Positions 53,385-63,274 of a DNA stretch of 64,000 nucleotides are shown in pieces. The notes under the pieces were generated by a model, which was not told the origin of the DNA, did no database searches, and saw only the letters and a list, made by a program, of their open reading frames with translations. The stretch's first letter is position 1. The number at the start of each line of letters is the position of its first letter. Both the position numbers and the translations under genes were made by a program. The DNA is from CAVQCT01 sp964371785 (lineage in GTDB: Bacteria > Zixibacteria > MSB-5A5 > GN15 > FEB-12). The stretch lies in the NCBI GenBank assembly GCA_964371785.1, contig CAYJOL010000005.1:1-64000 (forward strand), read 5' to 3'.

Positions 53385-54293
53385 ATGCTATTTCAAAGAA
53401 CCACGCTACCGAAAGTGCTGCTGTTTCTGGCGGCATTTGTATTCTTTTCCGCCAATACGGTTTACTTTCTTGAAGCCGACGCCGGTACACTAAACGCCAC
53501 GGCTACTGCCGCCGACAGCTATCACTTCGATTTCGACCATATTCGCAACGGTGCACCGCGCCTGAATACCAAATCCGCGCTGCTTGTTGACTATGATAAC
53601 GGCCAGGTGCTCTATGCAAAAGGCGCCGACGATGTCCGGCCTATCGCGTCGATCAGCAAACTCGTAACGGCGATGGCTCTGATAGATAATAAAGTTGATC
53701 TCAATAAGGTGATGACGATTACTAAACAAGATGCCTACAAGTCATCGCGCTCCCGTTTGCGAGTCGGTTATCAGTTCACTGTGCTCGACCTCATGTATTG
53801 CGCCCTGTTAAATTCCGACAACCGGGCGGCTCGTGCCTTGGCCCGTGCTACCAGTGGAACTACTGAAGAATTCGCGAAAGAAATGAATAGAAAGGTCAAG
53901 AAGCTTGGATTGAGAAACAGCTGCTTCTATGAACCCACAGGGCTGGACTCACGCAATGTCTCGACAGCGCACGAGGTGGCAAAAATATTGCACTACGCCT
54001 ACGAATATCCGCTGATAAAGAAGATCACGTCGACCCGCCGAAGCCGGGTCAAAGTAGTCAATCGGCAGCGCACCTATATTCAGCTTGCTAATACCAACCT
54101 GCTCATCTACTCACCTTACAAAGTTCTTAGTGGCAAGACGGGGTACATTAAGGCGGCCGATTACTGCCTGACTACTCTGGTCAAAAACAACTCGGGGGAG
54201 AGGCTGACCCTGGTGGTGCTTGGTGTCCCCGGAGACAGGCTCCGATTCCGCGAGGCTCGCAAGCTGATTGATTGGGGCTTCCGACAGATCTGA
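53385..54293 (+). CDS. D-alanyl-D-alanine carboxypeptidase (S11, DacA-like)
   Basis: 302 residues with a hydrophobic leader (about 10-30). The penicillin-binding motifs are SISK at 89-92, SDN at 144-146 and KTG at 251-253. It removes the terminal D-Ala from peptidoglycan stem peptides in the periplasm. There is no C-terminal amphipathic anchor like that of E. coli DacA. The start codon is four bases past the exporter stop, suggesting one transcript. Confidence 0.9.
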   Translation: MLFQRTTLPKVLLFLAAFVFFSANTVYFLEADAGTLNATATAADSYHFDFDHIRNGAPRLNTKSALLVDYDNGQVLYAKGADDVRPIASISKLVTAMALIDNKVDLNKVMTITKQDAYKSSRSRLRVGYQFTVLDLMYCALLNSDNRAARALARATSGTTEEFAKEMNRKVKKLGLRNSCFYEPTGLDSRNVSTAHEVAKILHYAYEYPLIKKITSTRRSRVKVVNRQRTYIQLANTNLLIYSPYKVLSGKTGYIKAADYCLTTLVKNNSGERLTLVVLGVPGDRLRFREARKLIDWGFRQI

Positions 54294-54420
54294 CGGAAAT
54301 TACCGTTAGGATTTTCCTCGATTTCCCTTATATTACCCGATATTTCTCTGCGATAATATACGGTATACCGCTCCATTTTTACCGGTGCCGTTCGCATATG
54401 GAAAGGATCGAGTAACAACC

Positions 54421-55395
54421 ATGATTCAGACTGTCTTAGTCACCGGTTCTTCAGGTACCGTGGGCACGGCTCTCGTTCAGAAATTGATGGAGCAAGGATA
54501 CCAGACTATCCCGGTAGATATCAAACCGAGTTACTGGGACAAACGGATTGAAAAGGCTACGGTATTTCATGATCTTCGCCGGCCGATGACGGGCGTCAAG
54601 CTCCGTCGGATTCCCGATCTGATTATTCACCTGGCCTCAAACGCCCGCGTCCATGACCTGGTGGTTGATCCCCAGAAGGCGTTGGACAACTACCTGATGA
54701 CACACAATATCCTTGAGTTCGCCAGACATCACGGCGTTAAGAGGTTTGTGTTCTCCTCGTCTCGGGAAGTCTATGGTGAATCGCCCGACCAACGGCCGCG
54801 GAAGGAAGACTCCACGCACGTAACCCGCATCAAGTCCCCTTATACAGCTTCCAAGTTTGCGGCGGAATCGCTGATACACGCCTACCACGAATGTTACGAC
54901 ATAAAGCCGGTCATCGTGCGGTTGTCTAATGTCTATGGAAGATTCGATGTATCCGAGCGGGCCGTCCCGCTGTTCATTTATTATGCCCGAAGAGACAGGG
55001 ATATCAGCATTTTCGGCGAGGAAAAGAAACTTGACTTTACCTATACCGATGACGCGATTCAGGGGCTAACACTGATCACCCGCAAGTTCGATAAGGTGGC
55101 CCCGAACACGCTCAACATTACGGCCGGTAAAGGGGCGCGTATAATCGACGTTGCCCGGATCATCATTGACAATCTTGGTTCAAAATCACAGATCAAGCTG
55201 GGCAGGAAGCGGACCGGGGAAATTTCGACATTTGTGGCCGATATCAGTCGCGCTAGGAAACTTTTGGGCTATCAGCCTAAAGTGTCACTTGAAGATGGAA
55301 TTCGTCTGAATATTGAATGGTATCTCGAGGCGATTAAGCGGCGGAAGGTTTATGAGGCTCAGCGCCGTGACCTGGCTCGCCGAGGCTGGTCTTAA
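54421..55395 (+). CDS. NAD-dependent sugar-nucleotide epimerase/dehydratase (SDR)
   Basis: 324 residues of the extended SDR type. The Rossmann loop is GSSGTVG at the N-terminus, the active-site motif is YTASK in IKSPYTASKFAAE, and the substrate region is RLSNVYGRF. The product is not assignable: UDP-glucose 4-epimerase or a related enzyme fits. The frame can extend to 54385, but the ATG at 54421 matches the family N-terminus. Convergent with the glycosyltransferase next door, so both may serve polysaccharide synthesis. Confidence 0.85.
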   Translation: MIQTVLVTGSSGTVGTALVQKLMEQGYQTIPVDIKPSYWDKRIEKATVFHDLRRPMTGVKLRRIPDLIIHLASNARVHDLVVDPQKALDNYLMTHNILEFARHHGVKRFVFSSSREVYGESPDQRPRKEDSTHVTRIKSPYTASKFAAESLIHAYHECYDIKPVIVRLSNVYGRFDVSERAVPLFIYYARRDRDISIFGEEKKLDFTYTDDAIQGLTLITRKFDKVAPNTLNITAGKGARIIDVARIIIDNLGSKSQIKLGRKRTGEISTFVADISRARKLLGYQPKVSLEDGIRLNIEWYLEAIKRRKVYEAQRRDLARRGWS

Positions 55396-55404
55396 AGCGT
55401 TACT

Positions 55405-56094
55405 TCATCTAAACAGATTATATTTGACGATACACCAGACCGCCTTGAGGCCGTCGCGCCAGCCAATCTTTTTACCTTCATCGTAAGTTCTGCCATAGTA
55501 GGAAATCCCGATTTCGTACACGCGGGCTCTCCGTTTGGCAATCTTGGCCGTTATTTCGGGCTCGAACCCGAATCGATTTTCTTCTATCGGTATCGATTGA
55601 ATCAGTTCGCGACGGAAGGCCTTATAACAGGTCTCCATATCGGTCAAATTGATATTCGTGAACATGTTCGACAACAAAGTCAAAAGCCTGTTACCCACAT
55701 AATGCCAAAAATAAACGACACGGTGAGGGCCGCCACCCTGAAATCTCGATCCATAGACAACATCGGCCTGATCTTTGATGATTGGTTCGATAATGGCGGG
55801 GTATTCGTTCGGGTCGTACTCTAAATCCGCGTCCTGGACAATGACAATATCTCCGGTGGCTTCCGCAAAACCGGTCTTGAGGGCATAGCCTTTGCCGAAA
55901 TTCCTCGGCTGGTAGATAATCTTGTCAACCTGTGATTCGAGCTTCTTACGAAGCAGATCGCGCGTACCATCAGTGGAGAAGTCGTCCACAAGAATAATCT
56001 CTTTGTCCGCAATGGGAGCGGTCCTGACCCGCTGGACAATCTCCTCAATAGTGGAGACCTCATTATATACCGGTATGACGATGGACAGCTTCAT
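55405..56094 (-). CDS. Family 2 glycosyltransferase (polyprenyl-phosphate sugar synthase type)
   Basis: 229 residues of GT-A fold: LSIVIPVYNEVSTIEEIV, the metal site DADLEYDPNEY, GSRFQGG and EPEITAKIAKR. The last motifs match dolichyl/polyprenyl-phosphate mannose synthase-like enzymes. It has no C-terminal membrane helices, unlike some members. The frame extends to 56109 with a TTG, but the ATG at 56094 begins the conserved strand and has GAGAAG nearby. It lies about 120 bases after leuS. Confidence 0.88.
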   Translation of the reverse strand: MKLSIVIPVYNEVSTIEEIVQRVRTAPIADKEIILVDDFSTDGTRDLLRKKLESQVDKIIYQPRNFGKGYALKTGFAEATGDIVIVQDADLEYDPNEYPAIIEPIIKDQADVVYGSRFQGGGPHRVVYFWHYVGNRLLTLLSNMFTNINLTDMETCYKAFRRELIQSIPIEENRFGFEPEITAKIAKRRARVYEIGISYYGRTYDEGKKIGWRDGLKAVWCIVKYNLFR

Positions 56095-56212
56095 GTATGC
56101 TTCTCGCAATGTCCCATAAGATATATTATGTTAACTTATCTATAAGCCTGATTGCCATTCTCTGTTCAATTATCGGTCTCGAACTTAATCTGATTAGCAG
56201 TCGGACTTGGCC

Positions 56213-58702
56213 CTATCCTTTGACCACGATATTAAGAATTCTCCCGGGGACGTAAATCTTCTTAACCACCGTCTTACCGTCCAGGAAACTGTTCACCCGA
56301 GAGCTCTGGCCGGCCGTGCGTTCGACCTCAGCCTGATCGGCATCGGCCGCCACTCGAATCGAATCACGCAACTTACCATTTACCTGAACCGCTATTTCTA
56401 TAGTATCCGCGACGATAGCATCCGGATCGAATCTTGGCCAGTCGGACTTGAATACGGATTCCGTGTGGCCGGCCAAATGCCAGAGTTCTTCGGATAAGTG
56501 CGGCGCCATCGGGCCGATCAACTGAACAGCTTTCAGTATTAAGTAATCGTTGAACACAAGGCTTTTTACCTTTGTCGGGGCATAATCGCGGGTCAGTTCC
56601 ATCAATGCCGCAATTGCCGTGTTGAACTGGAGTCGTTCTATCGATTCGGAGACTTTCTTGATAGTCTGATTGAGCTTCACATAGAGCGACCATTCAAAAT
56701 CGTCGAGATCCGACTTCTTAAAGTATCGCTTTAAGTCAAGCGATGTGCCCTGAAATGAAGCGCTCAGCGGGTAGAACTTGTTCAGCACGAATTTCTCGAC
56801 ACCCGTGATACCTTCGTTACTCCAGAGCACTTCTTTGTCGGACGGCGCGGTGAAATACATAGCCAGCCGGGTGACATCGACACCATGTTTTTCCATTAGT
56901 GTAATCGGGGAGACGACATTGCCCTTTGACTTGGACATGACTTCGCCTTTGGCATCCATCACCATACCATGGTTGAAAAGCTTGGTCGCCGGTTCGGGTG
57001 TATTGACCCAGCCGATATCCTGCAGAAATTTGTGGAAAAACCGGAAATATATAAGATGACCGGTCGCGTGCGTGATACCCCCGACATAGAGATCGATCGG
57101 CATCCAGGCGGCGGCTTTCTTCTTGTCAAACGGCATCTTGTCATTGTGTGGATCGACATATCTCAGGAAGTACCATGAGGAGCAGACAAAAGTGTCCATC
57201 GTATCCGGATCGCGCTCAGCCTCTCCCCCGCATTTGGGGCAATTGATGTGCATATACTCGGGGACATCGGCCAGCGGCGAACGCCCCTTCGGCGTGTAAT
57301 TCTCTACTTTCGGCAGCAGCACGGGCAGTTCATGTTCGCTGACGGCGACCTCCCCACACTTCCGACAATGAATGATCGGGATGGGGCAACCCCAGTAGCG
57401 CTGGCGCGAGATTGACCAATCCTTAAGCTTGTAGTTTACTTTCCTACGCCCAAATCCTTCTCGAGCCGCCGCTTGCGTCACTTCATCGATGGCATCGGAG
57501 CCCGTCAATCCATTGAATTCGCCTGAATTGACCATCGGGCCGTATTCACAATAAGCGTCAGCCATCTTATTGACATTCAGCGAAGTATTCACATCGGGAT
57601 GAATTACCACTTTAATCGGTATCGCATACTTCTTTGCAAAAGCGAAATCACGGGTATCGTGAGCCGGCACACCCATAACTGCTCCGGTGCCATAGCCAGC
57701 CAAAACGTAATCCGCTACCCAAAGTTGGACTTTCTCGCCGTTGAACGGATTGATCGCATACTTTCCGGTAAAAACGCCGTCTTTCTCGTCAGTCACGGCG
57801 GCCCGTTCGATTTCGCTGCGGGCGAATGCTCGCTGACGGTATTCTTCAACCCGGGCCTTGTGCTCACCAGCAAGATGCAGATGGCTGAGAATCTCAGCCT
57901 CGGGGGCAATTGCCATGAAAGTGACACCGAAAATTGTATCGGGGCGCGTAGTAAAGACCGGAAGTTTCTCACCTGTTTCTTCAATCGTGAAGTCTATCTC
58001 GGCGCCGTAAGAACGTCCAATCCATTCCTTCTGCATCGTCTTGACGTTATCCGGCCAGCCCGGTAAGTCATCCAGGTCATCGATCAGCCTGTCCGCATAG
58101 TCAGTGATCTTGAAATACCACTGGACCTGTTCCTTCTTGACGACCTCAGTTCCACATCGTTCACACTTGCCATCTTTGACCTGCTCGTTGGCCAGGACGG
58201 TCTTGTCTTCAGGGCACCAGTTGACAAATCCACGCTTGCGGTAGGCCAGGCCTTTTTTGAACAGCTCGATGAACATCCACTGGGTCCACTTGTAATAGTC
58301 GGGCAGACAGGAAGTCACCTCGCGCGACCAGTCGAAAGAGATACCGACCTTTTGGAGTGTACTTCTGGAGACGGCTATGTTCTGAAGTGTCCATTCCTGC
58401 GGGTGGATATTCCGTTGGATTGCGGCTCGTTCGGCAGGGAGACCGAATGCATCCCATCCGAACGGGTGCAGGACGGCTTTACCCATCATCATTTGCTGGC
58501 GGGCAACGGCGTCGCCGATAATGTAATTGCGGAAATGTCCCATATGGATATCGCCGGATGGATAAGCGAACATGACGAGCATATAGAACTTGTTTTCATG
58601 TTCGGGCAGCTCGGGAGCGCGGAACAGACCCGTTTCATCCCATGTCTGCTGCCATTTGCTTTCGATATCCTTGAAGTTGTACTTGTCCAGTTTTACATCC
58701 AT
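56213..58702 (-). CDS. leuS: Leucyl-tRNA synthetase
   Basis: An 829-residue class I synthetase. HMGH at 53-56 (YPSGDIHMGH) is the HIGH motif and VMSKS near residue 588 the KMSKS motif. The editing domain (CP1, about 220-410) contains TTRPDTIFGVTFMAIAPEAE and the editing loop YGTGAVMGVPAHDTRDF. A zinc-binding CRKCG and CPKCGG pair lies in the middle. The C-terminal anticodon-binding region is complete. It charges tRNA-Leu, including the CAA isoacceptor encoded in this window. Confidence 0.97.
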   Translation of the reverse strand: MDVKLDKYNFKDIESKWQQTWDETGLFRAPELPEHENKFYMLVMFAYPSGDIHMGHFRNYIIGDAVARQQMMMGKAVLHPFGWDAFGLPAERAAIQRNIHPQEWTLQNIAVSRSTLQKVGISFDWSREVTSCLPDYYKWTQWMFIELFKKGLAYRKRGFVNWCPEDKTVLANEQVKDGKCERCGTEVVKKEQVQWYFKITDYADRLIDDLDDLPGWPDNVKTMQKEWIGRSYGAEIDFTIEETGEKLPVFTTRPDTIFGVTFMAIAPEAEILSHLHLAGEHKARVEEYRQRAFARSEIERAAVTDEKDGVFTGKYAINPFNGEKVQLWVADYVLAGYGTGAVMGVPAHDTRDFAFAKKYAIPIKVVIHPDVNTSLNVNKMADAYCEYGPMVNSGEFNGLTGSDAIDEVTQAAAREGFGRRKVNYKLKDWSISRQRYWGCPIPIIHCRKCGEVAVSEHELPVLLPKVENYTPKGRSPLADVPEYMHINCPKCGGEAERDPDTMDTFVCSSWYFLRYVDPHNDKMPFDKKKAAAWMPIDLYVGGITHATGHLIYFRFFHKFLQDIGWVNTPEPATKLFNHGMVMDAKGEVMSKSKGNVVSPITLMEKHGVDVTRLAMYFTAPSDKEVLWSNEGITGVEKFVLNKFYPLSASFQGTSLDLKRYFKKSDLDDFEWSLYVKLNQTIKKVSESIERLQFNTAIAALMELTRDYAPTKVKSLVFNDYLILKAVQLIGPMAPHLSEELWHLAGHTESVFKSDWPRFDPDAIVADTIEIAVQVNGKLRDSIRVAADADQAEVERTAGQSSRVNSFLDGKTVVKKIYVPGRILNIVVKG

Positions 58703-58771
58703 ATCACCGACACCTTATCAAAATTATACGAGCACAAAAAGTACCCAAAACCGACGCAGAACGCAAGGATT

Positions 58772-59590
58772 TTACAATTCGGCGGCCTCTCCACTACGGC
58801 GAAGCCGGTGTAAAAGGACAGTGCCGGTTGACAGCAGATTCGTAATGCCGGTCTTGACTCTTTCAGCGTGGTAAAGCGGACCCTTGTTCAGGCGTTGGAG
58901 AATCGTGAAGCTTGTGTCAAACCCATAAACGGCAAACCTTCCGCGCGAAAGGGGCGTGTCGGAGACCGACGGAAATTTCATTGTATACCCACTCTTGTAG
59001 CCGGCTTTCAGGGCTGCAATCTGGACCCGCAAATCGGCGCGGCCGAACGGATAGCTCAGGGTGGTAACGGCGCAACCGCACATATTCTCGAGTATCTCTT
59101 TCGACCGTGAAAGTTCTTCAGCGAGTTTCTTGTCATCGAGCCCGGTCAGCGCATGGTGACTGTGACCGTGACTTCCGATTTGGACACCCAGCCGAACCAA
59201 TTCTTGAATACCGGCCGGTTCAAGATGCGGCGAAGACTTAAACCAATTGCTGTAATCCCAGGTGTTGTCACGGCCAATGAATCGAGTGGGCAGAAATACC
59301 AGCGGCCGGAATCGGAATTGTTCCATGAAAGGGGGTAGTACATCACGAAGGTGCTGATATCCGTCATCGAAAGTAACGAGCACGCGGCGGTCATTTTCGG
59401 ATTCCGAACTTTCACTGTCCCAAGCGAGTCTATACCTGGAATCCTCAAGTCGCTTCAGAAGCTGTACAAATCGTCGGGGTGAGTAATTGGTGGAGCCGTA
59501 GCTGAGTTGATCAAGGAGTTTGTGAAAGGCCAGTACCAGTGTGGGTTCCTGGCTCACGGTCTGCGTATGGTCAGGATCATCCGACGACAT
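58772..59590 (-). CDS. Polysaccharide deacetylase (NodB domain)
   Basis: About 272 residues. The metal and catalytic residues appear in VTFDDGYQHL and GSHGHSHHAL, and SYPFGRAD is the downstream NodB motif. No signal peptide is obvious. The start overlaps the M16 gene stop by 14 bases, so coupling is likely. Place and family recall YlxY, found near pnp in Bacillus. Its target could be peptidoglycan or another amino-sugar polymer. Confidence 0.85.
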   Translation of the reverse strand: MSSDDPDHTQTVSQEPTLVLAFHKLLDQLSYGSTNYSPRRFVQLLKRLEDSRYRLAWDSESSESENDRRVLVTFDDGYQHLRDVLPPFMEQFRFRPLVFLPTRFIGRDNTWDYSNWFKSSPHLEPAGIQELVRLGVQIGSHGHSHHALTGLDDKKLAEELSRSKEILENMCGCAVTTLSYPFGRADLRVQIAALKAGYKSGYTMKFPSVSDTPLSRGRFAVYGFDTSFTILQRLNKGPLYHAERVKTGITNLLSTGTVLLHRLRRSGEAAEL

Positions 59591-60857
59591 TTTGAATTGA
59601 ACTCTTGCGGGCCGGCCCGAGGACGGCGATCGCCATTTGCGAGGGGTCAAAACAGCGGTCGGCAAAGTGCATGATGTCAACCGCTGAAACTCGATCGACC
59701 ACCTTGAGTGTCTCCTTAAGCGTGATGTACCGTCCCAGCATGAGTTCCGTTCGCCCGAGACGATTCTGCCGCCCGGCGGTCGACTCCATCCCCAGCGTGA
59801 CCTGCCCTTTAACCTGCGCCTTCATGATATCAAGCTTTGCGGATGGGAGCTTGCGATGTTTAATGCTACTGAGGACTTTCAAAGTGATTTCGATACACTG
59901 CTGCAGGTTCCTCTTGTCTGTGGCGACGTAGGCGCCGAATATGCCCGCATCGCGATAGAAGTCGTTGAAGGTGTACACCGAGTACGCCAGTCCCTTTTCT
60001 TCGCGTATTTTCTGGAACAACGCCGATGACATCCCGCCGCCCAGATATGTGTGGGCCACCAGCGCGGGCATGCGTTCATCGGAACCGTATTCTACGCCGG
60101 GGAATCCGAGGCTCACATGAATCTGGTTGTTGTTGTTCTCTTTTACGACGAGACAATTGGGCTGACTTCGGCGCGCGGGTTCGAACGGAACCGTTGTGCC
60201 CTCCAGAAATGTAAACTTTTCCCTGACCAGCTTCACCAACTTGCGATGCGAGATCGAACCGGCCGCCGATATCACGATCGAACCGGCACGGTAATTCCTT
60301 TTCATGTACGAAAGAATCCGCGATCGAGGCATCTGTCTGATGCCCTGCATCTCTCCGAGAATAGGACGGCCGAGCGGATGACCTCCCCAGTAGGTCTGCG
60401 AGAAGATGTCATGGATATGGTCGGCGGGGGTCTCAAGGCTCTCGTGAATCTCCTCGAGTATAACTTTCTTTTCCCGGGCAAGATTCAGGGGAGTCAGGGT
60501 TGCGTTACAGGTCAGGTCGGCAAGGACATCAACGGCAATATCGAGGTATTCGTCAAGCACTCTTGCCGTATAGCAAGTCTGTTCCTTTGACGTAAACGCG
60601 TTGAGCGAGCCCCCGACAGACTCAAGGACCGCCGCGATTTGCCGGGCATTACGATGTTTCGTCCCTTTGAAGAGCATATGCTCTATCAGGTGCGAAACGC
60701 CATTTTCTTCGGCTGTTTCGTGGCGCGACCCGACGTCGATCCACACGCCAATAGAAATGGAACGGATTGAGGGTATCTGTTCAGTCAGAATCCTCAATCC
60801 GTTCGGTAGAACGGTCTTCTGATAAAGAGCTTCGCCAGAGATCCGGGTTGTGGACAT
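59577..60857 (-). CDS. M16 family zinc peptidase (MlpA/processing peptidase-like)
   Basis: 426 residues. The inverted zinc motif HxxEH is HLIEH at 56-60, with the second glutamate in the ILEEIHESLE region (about 132-142). The C-terminal half is the inactive-domain repeat. It is a short single-unit M16 peptidase as in MlpA. The gene abuts pnp with a one-base TGATG overlap. Such peptidases are commonly encoded next to pnp; their cellular substrate is not settled. Confidence 0.92.
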   Translation of the reverse strand: MSTTRISGEALYQKTVLPNGLRILTEQIPSIRSISIGVWIDVGSRHETAEENGVSHLIEHMLFKGTKHRNARQIAAVLESVGGSLNAFTSKEQTCYTARVLDEYLDIAVDVLADLTCNATLTPLNLAREKKVILEEIHESLETPADHIHDIFSQTYWGGHPLGRPILGEMQGIRQMPRSRILSYMKRNYRAGSIVISAAGSISHRKLVKLVREKFTFLEGTTVPFEPARRSQPNCLVVKENNNNQIHVSLGFPGVEYGSDERMPALVAHTYLGGGMSSALFQKIREEKGLAYSVYTFNDFYRDAGIFGAYVATDKRNLQQCIEITLKVLSSIKHRKLPSAKLDIMKAQVKGQVTLGMESTAGRQNRLGRTELMLGRYITLKETLKVVDRVSAVDIMHFADRCFDPSQMAIAVLGPARKSSIQNVVG

Positions 60858-62989
60858 CAGCGCTGTCTCGCTCTTCCTTCCCTTTCGTCCTTTTTGTCGG
60901 CAGAGTCGCCGTTACCGGTCAGGAGCGCCTTTCTCGACAGGCGGACTTTTCCGTCGCCATCGATGTCAATCACCTTGACCTTCATCCGGTCGCCCACGCG
61001 GCAGATGTCCTCCACACGATTGACCCGACTGGTATCCAGCTCAGAGATGTGTACCAGGCCATCGGTGCCGGGGATGATTTCGACGAAAGCGCCGAAATTC
61101 GTGACCCGGCGTACAGTACCGTCGTACACCCGGCCAATTTCGGCCTCTTCGACGATCGACTCAATGCGTTCTTTGGCCCGCTGGCCGGCCGCCGCATCGG
61201 TGGTCGCGATAAGCACAGTGCCGTCATCGTCGATATCGATCTTACAACCTGTCTCTTCGATAATTCCGCGAATAATCTTGCCTCCGGGGCCAATTACCTC
61301 GCCGATCTTAGACGGGTTAATCTTCATGGTGATAATACGTGGCGCGTACTCGGAAAGCTGATCGCGGTGCTTTGGAATAGTGGCATTCATGATGTCCAGG
61401 ATCTTCAGTCGCGCAATTCGTGCTTTGTCCAACGCCATCCTCATGGTATCGATATCCAGCCCGGTGATCTTGATATCCATCTGGATCGCGGTCACGCCGC
61501 CAGTTGTTCCGGTGACTTTAAAGTCCATATCGCCGAAATGATCTTCATCGCCAAGGATGTCGGTCAGGATGACGACATTGTCGTTTTCCTTGATCAGTCC
61601 CATCGCGATACCGGCCACCGCCGCTTTAGTCGGGACGCCGGCGTCCATTAAAGCCAGGGAACCGCCGCAGACGGAAGCCATCGATGACGAACCGTTTGAT
61701 TCCATGATATCTGACACCACGCGCAGTGTGTACGGAAAGCTCGTTTCGGCCGGAATTATCGGGAACAAGGCTCTTTCCGCCAGGGCGCCGTGACCGATTT
61801 CCCGACGGGAAGTCCCCCGGATCGCCTTGGTTTCACCGGTCGAGAACGGCGGGAAATTATAATGGAGCATGTAACTCTTGGTCGACTCGCCTTCGAGTTC
61901 ATCAAGCCGTTGCTCATCCATCTTCGTGCCGAGTGTGACGGCGACCAGCGCCTGGGTCTGACCGCGAGTGAACAGAGCGGAACCGTGAGCGCGCGGCAGG
62001 AAACCGATCTCACAGGTAATGTCTCTGATGTCATCGGGGTTGCGTCCATCGATTCGCTTCTTCTCATCGAGCACCATCCGGCGCATCGATTCTGAATCGA
62101 GATCGTGGATGATATTCTTGATTCCGTTGTCGCTCTCGGGGAACGTTTCGGCCAACGATTCAATTATCTGTTTCTGTAGGTCTTCTTTGGATGAGCGGCG
62201 AGTTTCTTTGTCGGCCACGCGATTGTACTCGTTCAACCGATTACCCACCATTTCGGTCACTTTAGCCTTCAGGGCTGCATCGAGCGCTACCGGTGTGTAA
62301 ACAAACTTCGGTTTACCGCACATCGACTTGAGTTCTTCGATCTTAGCGACAATCTGCTTGATGTGTTCATGTCCGAACACAAGCGCTTCGATCATGTCAC
62401 TTTCTGGAATTTCGCGGCCTCCGCCCTCGACCATGGTGATAGCATCATTTGAGCCGGCCATGGTGACGTAGATGTCGCTGTCTTCCATCTGATCGATAGT
62501 CGGGTTAATCACCAACTGACCGTCGATTCTCCCGACCCGAACACCCGCGATCGTCTTTTGTATCGGGACATCTGATATCGCTATAGCCGCGGCAGTGCCG
62601 ATAAGCGCAAGGATGTCGGTGTCGTTTTTCTGGTCGTGGCTGATGACATAGGAGATACACTGGGTCTCTCCCTTGAAATCATCGGGGAAAAGGGGGCGTA
62701 TCGGCCGATCGATGATACGCGCCGAGAGGATCTCCTTCTCAGAGGGCCGACCTTCCCGTTTGAAGAAGCCGCCAGGGATCTTTCCCGCGGCGTATGATTT
62801 CTCACGATATTCTACCGTAAGCGGAAAGAAGTCTTGTCCTTCCTTGGGTTCCTTCATCGCGCAAACGGTTGCGATAACCATGGAATCACCGTATCGAACC
62901 GTGACTGCACCGTTGGCCTGTTTGGCGAGCTTACCGCTCTCGACCACCATGGTGCGGCCGCCAAGTTCTATTTCTACCTTGTATGACAT
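60857..62989 (-). CDS. pnp: Polyribonucleotide nucleotidyltransferase
   Basis: 710 residues: two RNase PH domains (about 10-230 and 315-550), a KH domain (about 555-615, IGEVIGPGGKIIRGIIEETG) and an S1 domain (about 620-690, GTVRRVTNFGAFVEIIPGTD). It degrades RNA 3' to 5' by phosphorolysis. The second PH domain carries the catalytic FxxRTxxxxA-type residues in ALDKARIARLKIL and the SVCGGSLALMDAGVP loop. AGGAG precedes the ATG. It is in the rpsO operon. Confidence 0.97.
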   Translation of the reverse strand: MSYKVEIELGGRTMVVESGKLAKQANGAVTVRYGDSMVIATVCAMKEPKEGQDFFPLTVEYREKSYAAGKIPGGFFKREGRPSEKEILSARIIDRPIRPLFPDDFKGETQCISYVISHDQKNDTDILALIGTAAAIAISDVPIQKTIAGVRVGRIDGQLVINPTIDQMEDSDIYVTMAGSNDAITMVEGGGREIPESDMIEALVFGHEHIKQIVAKIEELKSMCGKPKFVYTPVALDAALKAKVTEMVGNRLNEYNRVADKETRRSSKEDLQKQIIESLAETFPESDNGIKNIIHDLDSESMRRMVLDEKKRIDGRNPDDIRDITCEIGFLPRAHGSALFTRGQTQALVAVTLGTKMDEQRLDELEGESTKSYMLHYNFPPFSTGETKAIRGTSRREIGHGALAERALFPIIPAETSFPYTLRVVSDIMESNGSSSMASVCGGSLALMDAGVPTKAAVAGIAMGLIKENDNVVILTDILGDEDHFGDMDFKVTGTTGGVTAIQMDIKITGLDIDTMRMALDKARIARLKILDIMNATIPKHRDQLSEYAPRIITMKINPSKIGEVIGPGGKIIRGIIEETGCKIDIDDDGTVLIATTDAAAGQRAKERIESIVEEAEIGRVYDGTVRRVTNFGAFVEIIPGTDGLVHISELDTSRVNRVEDICRVGDRMKVKVIDIDGDGKVRLSRKALLTGNGDSADKKDEREGRARQR

Positions 62990-63004
62990 AAACTACTATT
63001 ACTC

Positions 63005-63274
63005 CTAACGTCTGATTCCGAGGTCATCAATTACCTGTCTGTAGCTTTCAAGATCGCTGACCTTCAGGTAATCCAGAAGACGGCGCCGCTTGCCAACCAG
63101 TCTCAGAAGGCCCAGGCGGCTGTGAAAGTCTTTCGCATGCATTTTCAAATGTTCGGTCAGATAGTTAATCCGATCGGTGAGCAGAGCGATTTGCACCTCC
63201 GGTGAGCCGGTATCGGCCCCGTGTAACCGGTGGTCAGCGATAATGTGAGCTTTTCGCTCTTTGGTCATTGCCAT
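63005..63274 (-). CDS. rpsO: Ribosomal protein S15
   Basis: 89 residues, the standard length. It contains IALLTDRINYLTEHLKMHAK, DFHSRLGLLRLVGKRRRLL and the ending RQVIDDLGIRR. It binds 16S rRNA in the small-subunit platform. The start is the ATG at 63274 with AAGGAG eight bases upstream, which lies inside the end of ribF (41-base overlap). It leads into pnp. Confidence 0.97.
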   Translation of the reverse strand: MAMTKERKAHIIADHRLHGADTGSPEVQIALLTDRINYLTEHLKMHAKDFHSRLGLLRLVGKRRRLLDYLKVSDLESYRQVIDDLGIRR